Origin: Bacteroidota bacterium
GTDB lineage: Bacteria; Bacteroidota; Bacteroidia; Chitinophagales; Saprospiraceae
Length of the DNA: 64,000 nt
NCBI GenBank assembly: GCA_016124585.1
Contig: WGNL01000007.1
Location: 186,001 to 250,000, forward strand
Reading direction: 5' to 3'
Within the stretch, counting starts at the first letter, position 1; the number at the start of each line of letters is the position of its first letter. This document shows positions 27,466 through 36,831 of this stretch, one piece after another. Below the pieces are notes generated by a model. That model was not told the origin of the DNA, did not search any database, and was given only the letters and a program-made list of their open reading frames with translations. The translations under genes and the position numbers were made by a program.

Positions 27466-28284
27466 ATGAAAAAGGCCATAAGACCAAATGTTGGACACGC
27501 AATTCTGTTTGGTGTAAATAAACTTGATAACGATCACTACAGTACATCTAGTCCGAAATCATATAGTGCAGAACTTGACGTTGCTGATTATGCACTTATT
27601 TCAAAATTGAGTGGCTTAAATGTAACGACCTTCTTTGGAGCAAGTGGAACTCGCATCAATTTTTTGAACACACTAAAAAAAACATCGAAATCCCTGAAAG
27701 CAGGTGATTTTCTTCTTTTGACATTTTCAGGTTTTGGTGGAGTGATTACAAATTTTGGAAACCCTGATAGTGAACCTCTTAGTCCAACTTGGTGCTTTTA
27801 CAACGCCCAAGTGTTAATATCGGAAGTCCATCAAGTTCTTTCAGAATTTGAAGCCGGGGTCAATATTTTTGTAATTGCAGATGCATCCAGCACAATGACT
27901 GGCTTGCGATTCCAGTCCTTTCAGGAAATACAGTTCAATGATAATCAAAGGTCTTTGCAAGTCGGATTAGCAGAAACTGTGTACCTTCAAAACAAGGATT
28001 TTTACGATGGGATCTATTTGGGCTCAAAACAAAACCCTCCTATTAAAGCCAATGTACTTTGGATTTCCGCTTGCCAAATAAACCAGGTAGCTTTTGAGAC
28101 GATATACAATGGTTACTTGACTGCATCCATAAAGCATGTTTGGAACGGTGCGGCATTTAAAGGGGATTACAAAAAATTTTTCCAGGAGATAATTCTTTCA
28201 ATGCCTGCATATCAAAGCCCAGCCATAATTGAAATTGGAAACGCTAATTATAATTTCTCTTCTAAGAGACCATTCATCGTGTAG
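27466..28284 (+). CDS. Caspase-fold (peptidase C14-like) protein lacking both catalytic residues
   Basis: The 272-residue protein follows the p20 fold of caspase/metacaspase proteins. Strand 1 is HAILFGVNKL, then LDVADYALISKLSG, the GASGTRINFLNTL helix, AGDFLLLTFSGFGG in place of the usual GD.l.f.fSGHG, and NIFVIADASSTMTG in place of ...vilDsCHSG. The catalytic His is therefore Phe (about residue 90) and the catalytic Cys position is Ser (about 141). It should be proteolytically dead or use another chemistry. No signal peptide or added domain is visible. A 77-bp gap separates it from a small gene with the same orientation. Recognition of the fold is by motif order; the pseudo-enzyme reading follows from the substitutions. 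Confidence 0.72.
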   Translation: MKKAIRPNVGHAILFGVNKLDNDHYSTSSPKSYSAELDVADYALISKLSGLNVTTFFGASGTRINFLNTLKKTSKSLKAGDFLLLTFSGFGGVITNFGNPDSEPLSPTWCFYNAQVLISEVHQVLSEFEAGVNIFVIADASSTMTGLRFQSFQEIQFNDNQRSLQVGLAETVYLQNKDFYDGIYLGSKQNPPIKANVLWISACQINQVAFETIYNGYLTASIKHVWNGAAFKGDYKKFFQEIILSMPAYQSPAIIEIGNANYNFSSKRPFIV

Positions 28285-28360
28285 CCCAAAAAATTAATAA
28301 AAACCCCCGAAGTCAAGTACCTTTATTATTAAGGTGCAACATCTAAAACAGTCTTACCCT

Positions 28361-28744
28361 ATGACAAATTGTAAAAAAAATGCTGCCATCACTTTGCTCG
28401 GCGCTGGTAGTTTACTCGAAAAAAACATTCGCTTTTCTACTGACTTTAAAGAGGTTGAACTTTATGAAATTGTAGGTGGTGCCATTCAGTGTATCAATGA
28501 TATTAACTCAAATGATTTTCTCGGGATTAATATCGTGAACAATGAACTGTTTTTCACAGCCTCTATCTCAGGTTTAAATACGAACATTTCATTTGAACTG
28601 AGCAATAATCCATTAATAAAGATTAAGGATGTTAGTGGTGCATTAGAAATCATTGGAATAGATGACATTAATACTGGTTTTGCTGTCCAGCAAGTTAATG
28701 TAAGGTTTGACGGAACAGCCAGTACTATTGAATTTCAGATATAG
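28361..28744 (+). CDS. Hypothetical 127-residue beta-rich protein after the caspase-like gene
   Basis: I do not recognise this protein. The ATG at 28361 (MTNCKKNAAITLLGAGSLL) is preferred over an earlier in-frame TTG-type start. The sequence is Asn/Ile rich with alternating beta-type patterns (ELFFTASISGLNTNISFEL, then VRFDGTASTIEFQI), without a convincing signal peptide or membrane segment. Both it and the caspase-like gene are plus-strand, 77 bp apart, and could be functionally paired. Confidence 0.6.
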   Translation: MTNCKKNAAITLLGAGSLLEKNIRFSTDFKEVELYEIVGGAIQCINDINSNDFLGINIVNNELFFTASISGLNTNISFELSNNPLIKIKDVSGALEIIGIDDINTGFAVQQVNVRFDGTASTIEFQI

Positions 28745-28802
28745 CGAATATTTTAGTACCCTTGAGTGACTCGTTAACCAAATGAAAGGGGATGCTCATA
28801 AT

Positions 28803-29459
28803 TTAGGTTGTGGGCATCCCATTATTGAGTTCCAGTTGGGTGAAATACATGACGAGGAGCATTTCCCTAGCTACTTCCCGGCATCGCTCTTCGTAAGTTT
28901 TCATTTCATAGACAGTGCCATCCGAAACTTTTGGGTCAGAATATGGTAAGTGAAAACGAGCCTCAGCGCCAATTACAACAGGGCAACCTTTATCAGCTTC
29001 TGAACAGACCGTTATTACTGCAAAATTGCTGCTAGGGTTAACCTCGTGGTCATATTTTTTTGAAAAAATTTGATGGGCTTTTACTCCGGGGCCAATCCTC
29101 ATTTCATAGACAGGGTTGCTGCCTTCGCTCACCTTAATTAAGTCCAACCCTGAACTTCTCAGTACAGCTATAATATTTGGGTGGACAGCGGTTGCTTCCG
29201 TTCCACCTGAAAACGTTGCCGCCTCTAACCCATAATATGTAGCGGCTACCTCCAACCATATTTGCCCAAAATGGCTTCTTCGGGAATTATGGGTGCAAAT
29301 AACAGTGAGCTTGGCCGATTTACCCTCTTTGGCCTTATTCGCAATGTAAATTACCATGCTTTTGAGCGTTTTTAGTCTTTCCTTTGGAATCAGTTCAAAT
29401 TCTTGTTCCAAGCCGCTACAGTAATCTTCGAGGTTTTTAAAAAGCACATTACTTTTCAT
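28803..29459 (-). CDS. Low-molecular-weight protein-tyrosine-phosphatase / arsenate-reductase-fold protein
   Basis: This 218-residue protein has the P-loop CTHNSRRSH, matching the C-x5-R-S active site of the low-molecular-weight phosphatase/ArsC fold. It is followed by QIWLEVAATYYG, TFSGGTEATAVHPN and VITVCSEADKGCP; the last places extra cysteines near the C-terminal half as in thioredoxin-coupled ArsC. An N-terminal extension of about 50 residues precedes the fold. No arsenic genes (arsB, arsR, acr3) are nearby, so a phosphatase role is as likely as arsenate reduction. It is divergent from queG. Confidence 0.8.
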   Translation of the reverse strand: MKSNVLFKNLEDYCSGLEQEFELIPKERLKTLKSMVIYIANKAKEGKSAKLTVICTHNSRRSHFGQIWLEVAATYYGLEAATFSGGTEATAVHPNIIAVLRSSGLDLIKVSEGSNPVYEMRIGPGVKAHQIFSKKYDHEVNPSSNFAVITVCSEADKGCPVVIGAEARFHLPYSDPKVSDGTVYEMKTYEERCREVAREMLLVMYFTQLELNNGMPTT

Positions 29460-29598
29460 AGTTTAGGTTTAAATTTTCTCGCAAAAATATCCAGTACGCC
29501 AATGGGATTAATTCTGCAAAAAAGATTTGCTTGAAAAATTCCCACCTTTGCTTTGAACAGTATTTCTGTTTTTACTTGCCACAAAACTCTTCAATTCT

Positions 29599-30537
29599 TT
29601 GACAATAAAAAATCTGCATAAAAATTCAGAACTCATTCGCACGGAGGCAAAAAGGCTTGGTTTTGATTTTGTCGGTTTTGCAAAGGCAGCCCCATTGGAT
29701 GAGGAGGCCCGCAGGTTGGAGGCGTGGCTGAACTTAGGCTACCAAGGTAAGATGAGTTACATGGCGAATCATTTCGATTTACGTACAGACCCCACCAAGC
29801 TCGTTCCAGGCGCAAAGTCGGTAGTTATGTTGATGCACAATTATTTTCCAAAAGAAAAGCAGCTAGACCCTGATGCTCCAAAATTTGCCAAATATGCTTT
29901 CGGCGATGATTATCACCATGTTTTGAAAGGGAAAATGAAGGAGTTGCTAAGTTTTATCCGAGAAAATATTGGCGAAGTGGACGGAAGGTGTTTCGTAGAT
30001 TCTGCGCCCGTCATGGAACGGGAGTGGGCCAAACTTGCTGGATTAGGCTGGACTGGTAAAAACACCCTGTTGATTCGCCCCGGAGCAGGTTCTTATTTTT
30101 TTTTAGCAACCATGATTTTGGATATGCCGCTGGCCACAGCTGACCCAATTCTTGATCACTGTGGCACTTGTCGGCGATGTATTGAGGCTTGTCCGACCGA
30201 TGCAATTTCTACGAATGGCTATTTATTGGATGCTTCCAAATGCATAAGTTATTTGACGATTGAGCTGCGTGAAGAAATTCCAAAATCATTTGAAGGAAAA
30301 ATGGCAGGCTGGGCTTTTGGTTGCGATATTTGTCAGGAAGTTTGTCCTTGGAACCGGTTTTCGAAGCCCAACAACGAACCTGCCTTTGAGCCGCACCCAG
30401 ATTTGCTAACCATGAAAACCAGTGAATGGCAAGAAATCACTGAGGAAGTTTTTCAAAAACTATTTAAAAAGTCGGCAGTAAAAAGGACAAAATATGAAGG
30501 GCTGCGGAGAAATTTAAAATTCCTCAAAACTGAATAG
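29599..30537 (+). CDS. queG: Epoxyqueuosine reductase QueG
   Basis: QueG carries out the last step of queuosine synthesis, reducing epoxyqueuosine in tRNA with a cobalamin and Fe-S clusters. The 312-residue protein shows AKRLGFDFVGFAKA, the YGRDYH-equivalent FGDDYHHVLKGKM, RCFVDSAPVMEREWAKLAGLGWTGKNT in order (given as DSAPVMEREWA and GLGWTGKNT), and two 4Fe-4S motifs CGTCRRCIEACPT and CDICQEVCPWN. Length and motif order match the family. The start is TTG at 29599, with no in-frame ATG between the upstream stop and the conserved N-terminus. Confidence 0.94.
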   Translation: MTIKNLHKNSELIRTEAKRLGFDFVGFAKAAPLDEEARRLEAWLNLGYQGKMSYMANHFDLRTDPTKLVPGAKSVVMLMHNYFPKEKQLDPDAPKFAKYAFGDDYHHVLKGKMKELLSFIRENIGEVDGRCFVDSAPVMEREWAKLAGLGWTGKNTLLIRPGAGSYFFLATMILDMPLATADPILDHCGTCRRCIEACPTDAISTNGYLLDASKCISYLTIELREEIPKSFEGKMAGWAFGCDICQEVCPWNRFSKPNNEPAFEPHPDLLTMKTSEWQEITEEVFQKLFKKSAVKRTKYEGLRRNLKFLKTE

Positions 30538-30545
30538 CGATTTTC

Positions 30546-30995
30546 TTAATTTACGCAGGGCCTTATATTAGTATTACCCCAAAAATGATGGATGGAGAGA
30601 ATCGTTCTATCAAGTTCCATCAGGTCAAATGGTTTAGCAACATAAGCTTTTGCTCCCAATTCATAACATTTAGCTATGTCTTTTTCATTGATGGAGGAGG
30701 AGAATATAATGACTACTAAGTTTTTCCATTTTTCTTCTCTTGCAAGGGCAGACAATACCTCATAACCACTGACCCTTGGCATGTTTAGGTCCAACAATAC
30801 ATAGCAAATTTCTTTTTCATTGATTTCATTCAGCAATGAAAGGAATTCTTCGCCATTTTGGCAATGGACTATTTCAATAGGCAATGACTGTTCACGGTAA
30901 ACGATGCGAGTCAGATCAGCTTCTGCCTTACTGTCTTCCACAAGGATGACTTTATTACAAGAAGTTTTTTCAACTTGGATAGAATTACAAGCCAT
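30546..30995 (-). CDS. Single-domain response regulator (CheY/Rcp1-like)
   Basis: A lone receiver domain of 149 residues with no output domain. It has VILVEDSKAEADLT (acidic pair), phospho-acceptor Asp in YVLLDLNMPRVSGYEVL, Ser in VIIFSSSINEKDI and Lys in AYVAKPFDLMEL. The sequence resembles phytochrome-associated Rcp1-type regulators. No kinase gene is adjacent, so its phosphate donor must lie elsewhere. It is convergent with queG, 9 bp apart. Confidence 0.9.
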   Translation of the reverse strand: MACNSIQVEKTSCNKVILVEDSKAEADLTRIVYREQSLPIEIVHCQNGEEFLSLLNEINEKEICYVLLDLNMPRVSGYEVLSALAREEKWKNLVVIIFSSSINEKDIAKCYELGAKAYVAKPFDLMELDRTILSIHHFWGNTNIRPCVN

Positions 30996-31193
30996 TTTTT
31001 TCAGTGATGTTTAGAAAACACAAAGAAACATTGAAATCTTTGCATTTCATTATTAATGGAGCTGTGTTTAGACCTCCATTTCTAATTATTGTCACGACCT
31101 CACAAAACAATTACCCTCTTCAATTCATTTACTCCATTGTTTCTATTTTGTATAAATATCGTTGAAGCCAATTTTCAAACCATCGTTTAAAAT

Positions 31194-31880
31194 ATGATTT
31201 TACGAACAGCCTTTTTTCTTGCATTTAGTTTGATAGTTTTTTCTTGCAGCCAGCCAGAAAATAAATCAGCTGCCTCGGAAACCCCTGAACAAACAAATGC
31301 AGCTAATCCAACTGAAAAAAACTCAACAAAAAAGACGATTGTTTTTTTTGGGAATAGCCTAACTGCAGGCTATGGACTTACCAATGTCAAAGATGGCTAC
31401 GTTTCCCTTCTTCAGCAACGTATGGATTCTTTGGGTTTGCCTTACCATGCTGTGAATGCAGGCCTGAGTGGTGAAACCTCAGCTGGCGGAAATGAACGAG
31501 TGGATTGGGTCATCAAGCAACCAGTAGACATTTTCGTGTTGGAACTGGGCGGCAACGATGCCCTTCGTGGTATTCAACCAGAGGAAACAGTAAAAAACCT
31601 TGGTTCGATACTCGATAAAGTGAAGGCAAAATACCCGCAAGCCAAACTCGTTTTGGCAGGAATGCAAGCTCCGCCGAACCTGGGTAAAATGTACGCCGAC
31701 AAGTTCAAGGCCATGTACCCTGAGCTTGCCCGAGAGCATGGTGCCGAACTTATTCCTTTTTTATTGGAAGGTGTTGGTGGAATACCCGAACTTAACCAAG
31801 GCGACCGCATTCACCCCAATGAAAAAGGTCAGTTCATTTTGCGGGAAAACGTCTGGAAAATACTTGAGCCAATTCTGTGA
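31194..31880 (+). CDS. SGNH-family arylesterase lipoprotein (TesA-like)
   Basis: This 228-residue protein starts with a lipoprotein signal (FSLIVFSCSQPE, Cys about residue 18). The SGNH hydrolase blocks are VFFGNSLTAGYGL (block I, with GNS for GDS), AGLSGETSAGG (block II), ELGGNDALRGI (block III) and DRIHPNEKGQF (block V, Asp-x-x-His). TesA-type enzymes hydrolyse aryl or thio esters. It should be lipid-anchored in the envelope. The stop is 3 bp from the convergent ppk1 stop. Confidence 0.88.
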   Translation: MILRTAFFLAFSLIVFSCSQPENKSAASETPEQTNAANPTEKNSTKKTIVFFGNSLTAGYGLTNVKDGYVSLLQQRMDSLGLPYHAVNAGLSGETSAGGNERVDWVIKQPVDIFVLELGGNDALRGIQPEETVKNLGSILDKVKAKYPQAKLVLAGMQAPPNLGKMYADKFKAMYPELAREHGAELIPFLLEGVGGIPELNQGDRIHPNEKGQFILRENVWKILEPIL

Positions 31881-31883
31881 TTT

Positions 31884-33983
31884 TCAGGTCTTTTTGGCAG
31901 ACTTAAGCTCCTCCTTAAAGTAGCGGTAAGTTTCCACTTGTGATTGCACAGGCTTGCCCTCTGTTGGCCTATAAGAATTTAAGTTGTCTTGGTCTATGAT
32001 TCTAGCCTTTGTGTTGTCGCTCCATTGCAGTGAAATCACATGCCTAATTTGCTTTTTGATGGCATCGTCGTAAACAGGGAAAACTGCCTCAACACGCCAA
32101 CTTAGGTTACGGGTCATCAAATCGGCACTTGCCAAATAAATCTCCTCTTGGCCGCAATTGTGGAACATGAGTACCCGTGCATGTTCAAGGTATCTATCTA
32201 CAATGCTAATGATTTGAATATTGTCACTGACACCTGGAATCCCAGGTACGACTGAGCATATACCCCTGATTATCAATCGGATAGGTACGCCTGCTTGACT
32301 AGCTTGGTAGAGTTTCACAATCATCCGCTCATCCTGAATTCCGTTGAGTTTAAGCGCAATCCCGGACGCCTTGCCTGCCCTAGCGTTTTCAATTTCCCGG
32401 TCTATCAACTGTTCAATTTTTTCCCGCATTTTAAATTGTCCTACCAATAAGTGCTCGAATTTTTGTGCAGGAGGTATCCCGGTTTCCAGAAAATGAAAAA
32501 GCCTGGATACTTCTTCGGATAAACGCTTATCCGTTGTGAAAATGCTGAAGTCGCAGTAAATCTTGGCTGTTTCTTCATGGAAATTCCCTGTACTCAAGTA
32601 AGTGTAAGTTTGGGCTCCACCTTCTTCTTGCCGTACCACTTGGGCCATTTTGGAGTGGACTTTTACCCCAGGCAAACTCCACGCAACTTTTACACCCGCA
32701 GCACTCAAGCGCTCGCCCCAGTTCAGGTTGGCCTCTTCATCGAACCTAGCTTTTGCTTCAATGAAGACAAAGACTTTTTTACCCTGCTCCACAGCTTCCA
32801 TCAGGGCGTTCATGATTCGGCTTTGCTTCGCAACTCTGTACTGCGTAATTTTTATCGTAGTCACAAGTGGATCTTGCGCTGCTTTTTCGAAAAAATCAAT
32901 GACGGATTGGTAGGAGTGGTATGGGAAAGCCAAAAAGTGGTCTTTGCTTCGCAATGCTGCGAAAAAATCGGTCGTTGCCTGAAGTGGTTTAAAACTCAAT
33001 GGAGGGAGCGGCTTATTTTTTAACTGGGTCAGGCCAAAATCTGGAAATTTGAAAAAGTCAAAATTGTTGTGGTAACGGCCTTCCACCAGCAAGTCCGTTT
33101 TCTTGAGTTGAAAAGATTCCACCAAGAAATCAAGCAGCTCTAAAGGCATTTCACGGTCGTAAACGAATCGACTGGGTGGGCCTACGTGGCGTTTGGTCAG
33201 GCTGTCCCGGATTTTGGTGAGCAGGTCACCAGAATATTCGTCATCAATGTACAATTCGGCGTCCCTTGTCAACTTAATAGAGTAGGTATCCTGAATGTCA
33301 TAGCCAGGAAACATGTCACTGACACTATGACGAACAATGTCGTCGAGCATGATGATTTCTCGGCGCCCATTCAAGGAGGGGAGTTGAATGAAACGAGGCA
33401 AATGATCGCTCGGCACTTTCACGATGGCGTATTGAGTGCCATGGTCTTCCTTGTCTTCCATGTGTACCATCAGGTAGAGGGAAGCGTTGTTGAGAAATGG
33501 ACGAATTTTGCCCTTCAACAACAAAACCGGCTGAACAAATGGCAACATGTATTCATCGAAATACTGTTCCACGAATTTGCGCTGCTTCTCTCCCAACTGT
33601 AGCCTGCGCTTCAAGAAAATACGGTGTTTCCCCAGCTCCGGCACGATTTGCTTTTCAAAAATCTCACTGAATTCCTGCTGCTGTTCATTGACAATGCTCA
33701 GGATTTGCTTCAGGATAGCTTTAGGATTGTAGGCAAAAACTTCCCGTGTTTTTTTGCTCACCCGCATCAAGTTGCGGTGGTTGGCTACCCGCACCCTAAA
33801 AAATTCATCAAGGTTAGAGGAATAAATGGCGAGGAATTTCAGCCTTTCCAACAGTGGCACGGTTGGGTCTTTAGCCTCTTGAAGTACGCGGTAGTTGAAC
33901 GAAAGCCAACTAATGTCACGGTGCAATAATGGGTAGTTTTCGTCTCCCTCAGATGGTATGTCTCTGTCTTCTGCAGTTAGCAT
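31884..33983 (-). CDS. ppk1: Polyphosphate kinase 1
   Basis: PPK1 reversibly polymerises the terminal phosphate of ATP into polyphosphate. The 699-residue protein begins with the N-domain HRDISWLSFNYRVLQEA, followed by LKFLAIYSSNLDEFFRVRV, KITQYRVAKQSRIMNALMEA, FVFIEAKARFDEEANLNW, and the autophosphorylated-His region GVKVHSKMAQVVR. The second catalytic His is in VLMFHNCGQEEIYLASADLMTRN (shown here as VLMFHNCG and ASADLMTRN). It is full length with no fused exopolyphosphatase gene nearby. Confidence 0.95.
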   Translation of the reverse strand: MLTAEDRDIPSEGDENYPLLHRDISWLSFNYRVLQEAKDPTVPLLERLKFLAIYSSNLDEFFRVRVANHRNLMRVSKKTREVFAYNPKAILKQILSIVNEQQQEFSEIFEKQIVPELGKHRIFLKRRLQLGEKQRKFVEQYFDEYMLPFVQPVLLLKGKIRPFLNNASLYLMVHMEDKEDHGTQYAIVKVPSDHLPRFIQLPSLNGRREIIMLDDIVRHSVSDMFPGYDIQDTYSIKLTRDAELYIDDEYSGDLLTKIRDSLTKRHVGPPSRFVYDREMPLELLDFLVESFQLKKTDLLVEGRYHNNFDFFKFPDFGLTQLKNKPLPPLSFKPLQATTDFFAALRSKDHFLAFPYHSYQSVIDFFEKAAQDPLVTTIKITQYRVAKQSRIMNALMEAVEQGKKVFVFIEAKARFDEEANLNWGERLSAAGVKVAWSLPGVKVHSKMAQVVRQEEGGAQTYTYLSTGNFHEETAKIYCDFSIFTTDKRLSEEVSRLFHFLETGIPPAQKFEHLLVGQFKMREKIEQLIDREIENARAGKASGIALKLNGIQDERMIVKLYQASQAGVPIRLIIRGICSVVPGIPGVSDNIQIISIVDRYLEHARVLMFHNCGQEEIYLASADLMTRNLSWRVEAVFPVYDDAIKKQIRHVISLQWSDNTKARIIDQDNLNSYRPTEGKPVQSQVETYRYFKEELKSAKKT

Positions 33984-34077
33984 GTGCTTGTGAAATCGAA
34001 ATGTTTGGCGGCGAATTTAACAAGTTTTATCGCTGCCTATATTTATGACAATGATTGAACCGAAAATTAACACCAGT

Positions 34078-34992
34078 TTAAAATAAAGACATTTGTTGGC
34101 CTTCATTTTCATTTCCAATGAATTTTGGTCCACGGCTGGCGACTCCCACCATGCTCTTTGTTTTTTCAAATAATGCTGTTGCCAAATCAGGCGCAAGCAG
34201 GTTGTCCGGCTCATGGGTGAAAAAATAACACTCCTCCAAGCCTTTTAAAAACCAAATTTTCAGGCGTTCCACCCAGTCGTCCAATCGGGTGAAATCAGTG
34301 GGGTGCAGGTTGTTTCCCACAAATCGGACAAGCACTTTTGGCGTTGTGAGACGCATGTGTGCTACATCCCGCCGACCAGCCACATCCGTGATAACGGTAC
34401 TAACATCATACTTTTCCAACAACTCGAAAAGCCGCTCCATGTTCATCTCATTCTGAAACCAACTGCCATGCCTAACTTCCACTGCCAGCGGCAAGGTGAA
34501 TTGTTTCAAAAATTCTTCTAACACTGCCAGTCGTTCCACCCCAAAATAGGGTGGTAACTGAATGAAACAGGGGCCTAATTTGCTACCAAGTCCACTCATA
34601 GCTTCACAAAAGCGTTGAATCAATTCGCCGTTCGTGCCGAGGTCAGCCGCATGGCTGATACTTTGCAAAACCTTTGGACAAAACCTAAAATCTGCTGCTG
34701 CTTCGTCGTGCCAATGCTGCACTGTGAAAATGTCTGGGATGCGGTAGTGCGTCGTGTTCAATTCGATGGTGTTGAATTGCTGTGAATAGTGCCTTAGGAA
34801 GTCAGGAGCTTTGGTACCTTTCGGGTATATTTTCCCTACCCATTCTTTCACGGACCACCCAGTAGCTCCAATGAACAGAGATGGACGATTTAAACTGGAA
34901 TGTCCATTTGCAAGTACCGAAGCATTGGCAGTGGGGTCTGGTGGCAGGCGGAAATTGACTTGGCTGATGTCTGGCAGTTTGCCGAATTCCAT
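34078..34992 (-). CDS. DUF72 family protein (YecE-like)
   Basis: The 304-residue protein shows the DUF72 TIM-barrel pattern: IGATGWSVKEWVGKIYPKGT, LRHYSQQFNTIELNTTHYRIP, FRFCPKVLQSISH, GPCFIQLPPYFG, LAVEVRHGSWF, and the end CYFFTHEPDNLLAPDLA. Its function is unknown; a nuclease-like or DNA-associated role has been suggested for some members, but nothing here tests that. It is transcribed in the same direction as ppk1, 94 bp upstream of it. Confidence 0.9.
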   Translation of the reverse strand: MEFGKLPDISQVNFRLPPDPTANASVLANGHSSLNRPSLFIGATGWSVKEWVGKIYPKGTKAPDFLRHYSQQFNTIELNTTHYRIPDIFTVQHWHDEAAADFRFCPKVLQSISHAADLGTNGELIQRFCEAMSGLGSKLGPCFIQLPPYFGVERLAVLEEFLKQFTLPLAVEVRHGSWFQNEMNMERLFELLEKYDVSTVITDVAGRRDVAHMRLTTPKVLVRFVGNNLHPTDFTRLDDWVERLKIWFLKGLEECYFFTHEPDNLLAPDLATALFEKTKSMVGVASRGPKFIGNENEGQQMSLF

Positions 34993-35112
34993 TAACTATT
35001 CTTTTTTTCACAAATAACCTAAAACTGTGGACTATTTCAAAACGGGCAAAAATTCCGATAAATTTGCCAATGTTCACGTTTCACAGTAGTTTTTTTACTC
35101 AAAACAAGAATC

Positions 35113-35478
35113 ATGAAAGTATTTGCAGCCCTGATTTTCATCCTTTTTTCAGCAAGTTTTTCTTTTGCTCAGCAGAACAAATGGATGAAAGATGAGCAAA
35201 ATATATTGACCGTCACCATTGATGAGAATGCTACAAAAAAGGAATTACTCGACTTGAAGGAAAAACTTTGGTCTGGGTACCAAATCAAATTTGATTGCCC
35301 AAGAATGGATATAAGCAAACGCACTAAAAAACTTAAATATCTCAGCCTCCGTGTAGAAATGCCTACTGGCGAGGTGGGTACAGTTGGCACTTCTTTCGCC
35401 GCTCCAGGTCAGGTGATTGGTTTCCATTTTGACCGAAACCCTGAGACTTACGACGAGTTTGGTGTTTGGTCTAAATGA
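35113..35478 (+). CDS. Secreted hypothetical protein, 121 residues
   Basis: It begins MKVFAALIFILFSASFSFAQQ, a signal peptide. The rest is a small alpha/beta domain (NILTVTIDENATKKELLDL, LKYLSLRVEMPTGE, VIGFHFDRNPETYDEFG). I recognise no family by name. It stands alone on the plus strand between the DUF72 gene and convergent rsgA, and is probably periplasmic. Confidence 0.75.
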   Translation: MKVFAALIFILFSASFSFAQQNKWMKDEQNILTVTIDENATKKELLDLKEKLWSGYQIKFDCPRMDISKRTKKLKYLSLRVEMPTGEVGTVGTSFAAPGQVIGFHFDRNPETYDEFGVWSK

Positions 35479-35641
35479 TTAGGTGAGGAGTTGAAGGTGC
35501 CAGAATTTGAGCAGCCTACCTTTTTTTGCTCTGAAACCTCGACTCTTAAATCTTCTGCCTCGCCGATGTTTACAGCACATACGAAGACTTTTTTGATTGT
35601 TTACTTATCTTAACCAGTATTATTACGACGGCAAATGGCAA

Positions 35642-36586
35642 TCACATTTCATGTATCTCCCAAGCATTCTGGTTTTCCACGTCGTCCAAAATGGCGAGGT
35701 AATTCATGTAGCGCAGGGGACTTATCTCACCAGATTCGACCGCAATTTTCACAGCGCATTTTGGTTCGTTTTTGTGCAGGCATTGACCGCCGAATTTGCA
35801 TTCCGCTGATTTTTCAAAAAGCTCCCGAAAATTGTGGGCTACATCCAGGGGTGTTAGGTTATTGAATGCCAACATCTTAATGCCAGGGGTGTCAATGATG
35901 CTCCCTCCAAAACTGAGGGGAAACATCTCGGCGAAGGTAGTCGTGTGCTGGCCTTTGCCAGTGTAGTCAGAGATGTCGCCAGTGCGTAAGTCAAGGTTGG
36001 GCTCTACGGCATTGACCAGCGTTGACTTTCCGACGCCCGACTGTCCACTTACGAGGGTTGTTTTACCTTTTAAATAATCATGCAAGGCATCGATGCCACC
36101 ACCTGTTTCCGCTGAAACAAGCAGTACTTCATAGTCAATGCCTTCGTACAGTTCTTTTAAGATTTGGAAAGTTTCCAGAGCATAATCATCGTAGAGGTCG
36201 GCTTTGTTGAAAACGATGCAGGTGGGAATATTGTAAGGCTCGGTCATCAGCAAGAAGCGGTCGATGAAGCCTTGTTTTAGATTAGGCTCCACGATGGTGG
36301 TGATGAGCATGGCCTGATCCACATTGGCTGCGATGAGGTGCATGTCCCGCTTACGCCTCGGTGACTGGCGGATAACAGCATTGCTACGGGGCATCACTTC
36401 CTTGATGACGCCCCTTCCTTCCTCATCGGGGCCTACTTTTACTTCATCACCAACTGCCAAGGGGTTGGTGGTTTTCAAATCTTCGAGACGCAGCTTGCCA
36501 ATGATTCGGCATTCTTGTATTTCGCCTGATTCCATTAGCACTTGGTACCAACTACCAGTGGATTTTATAACGGTTCCTTTCTTCAA
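35642..36586 (-). CDS. rsgA: Ribosome small subunit-dependent GTPase A
   Basis: RsgA helps late maturation of the 30S subunit. The 314-residue protein has an N-terminal OB fold (VIKSTGSWYQVL), a circularly permuted GTPase with G4 FNKADLYDD first, then SAETGGG, G1 LVSGQSGVGKSTLVN, G2/G3 region TTTFAEMFP and DTPGIKML. The C-terminal zinc site is CKFGGQCLHKNEPKCAV (Cys, Cys, His, Cys). It is divergent from the superoxide dismutase gene across 245 bp. Confidence 0.96.
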   Translation of the reverse strand: MKKGTVIKSTGSWYQVLMESGEIQECRIIGKLRLEDLKTTNPLAVGDEVKVGPDEEGRGVIKEVMPRSNAVIRQSPRRKRDMHLIAANVDQAMLITTIVEPNLKQGFIDRFLLMTEPYNIPTCIVFNKADLYDDYALETFQILKELYEGIDYEVLLVSAETGGGIDALHDYLKGKTTLVSGQSGVGKSTLVNAVEPNLDLRTGDISDYTGKGQHTTTFAEMFPLSFGGSIIDTPGIKMLAFNNLTPLDVAHNFRELFEKSAECKFGGQCLHKNEPKCAVKIAVESGEISPLRYMNYLAILDDVENQNAWEIHEM

Positions 36587-36831
36587 ATGAAAATTGATTT
36601 TAAAAGCGGTATTTTGGAATAGGCAAAGGTAACTGTCTTTTGGGCTTGTAAGTTCCGAGCGGATTTATTTTGAGGCACAAAGATTTGATACGCCAGACTT
36701 AAACAAAAAAATACCTACCGCGTTATTTCAGAGACATCCAGCCTGCCTATCTTGGCGGCATATTTGCCAGCCAGTGAGCCATTTTCAAGAAACGAATCAC
36801 CGACTGGTTTCACATAAAAACATAACAAATC

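Noticed and set aside
28334-28360. GTGCAAC upstream of the small gene at 28361 as a third ECF promoter
   Set aside because: The rest of the -35 word and the CCTAC element at the right spacing are absent.
28789-28820. Hairpin gggatgc/gcatccc at the phosphatase gene end as a terminator
   Set aside because: Only seven base pairs, large loop, no T-run; overlaps coding sequence.
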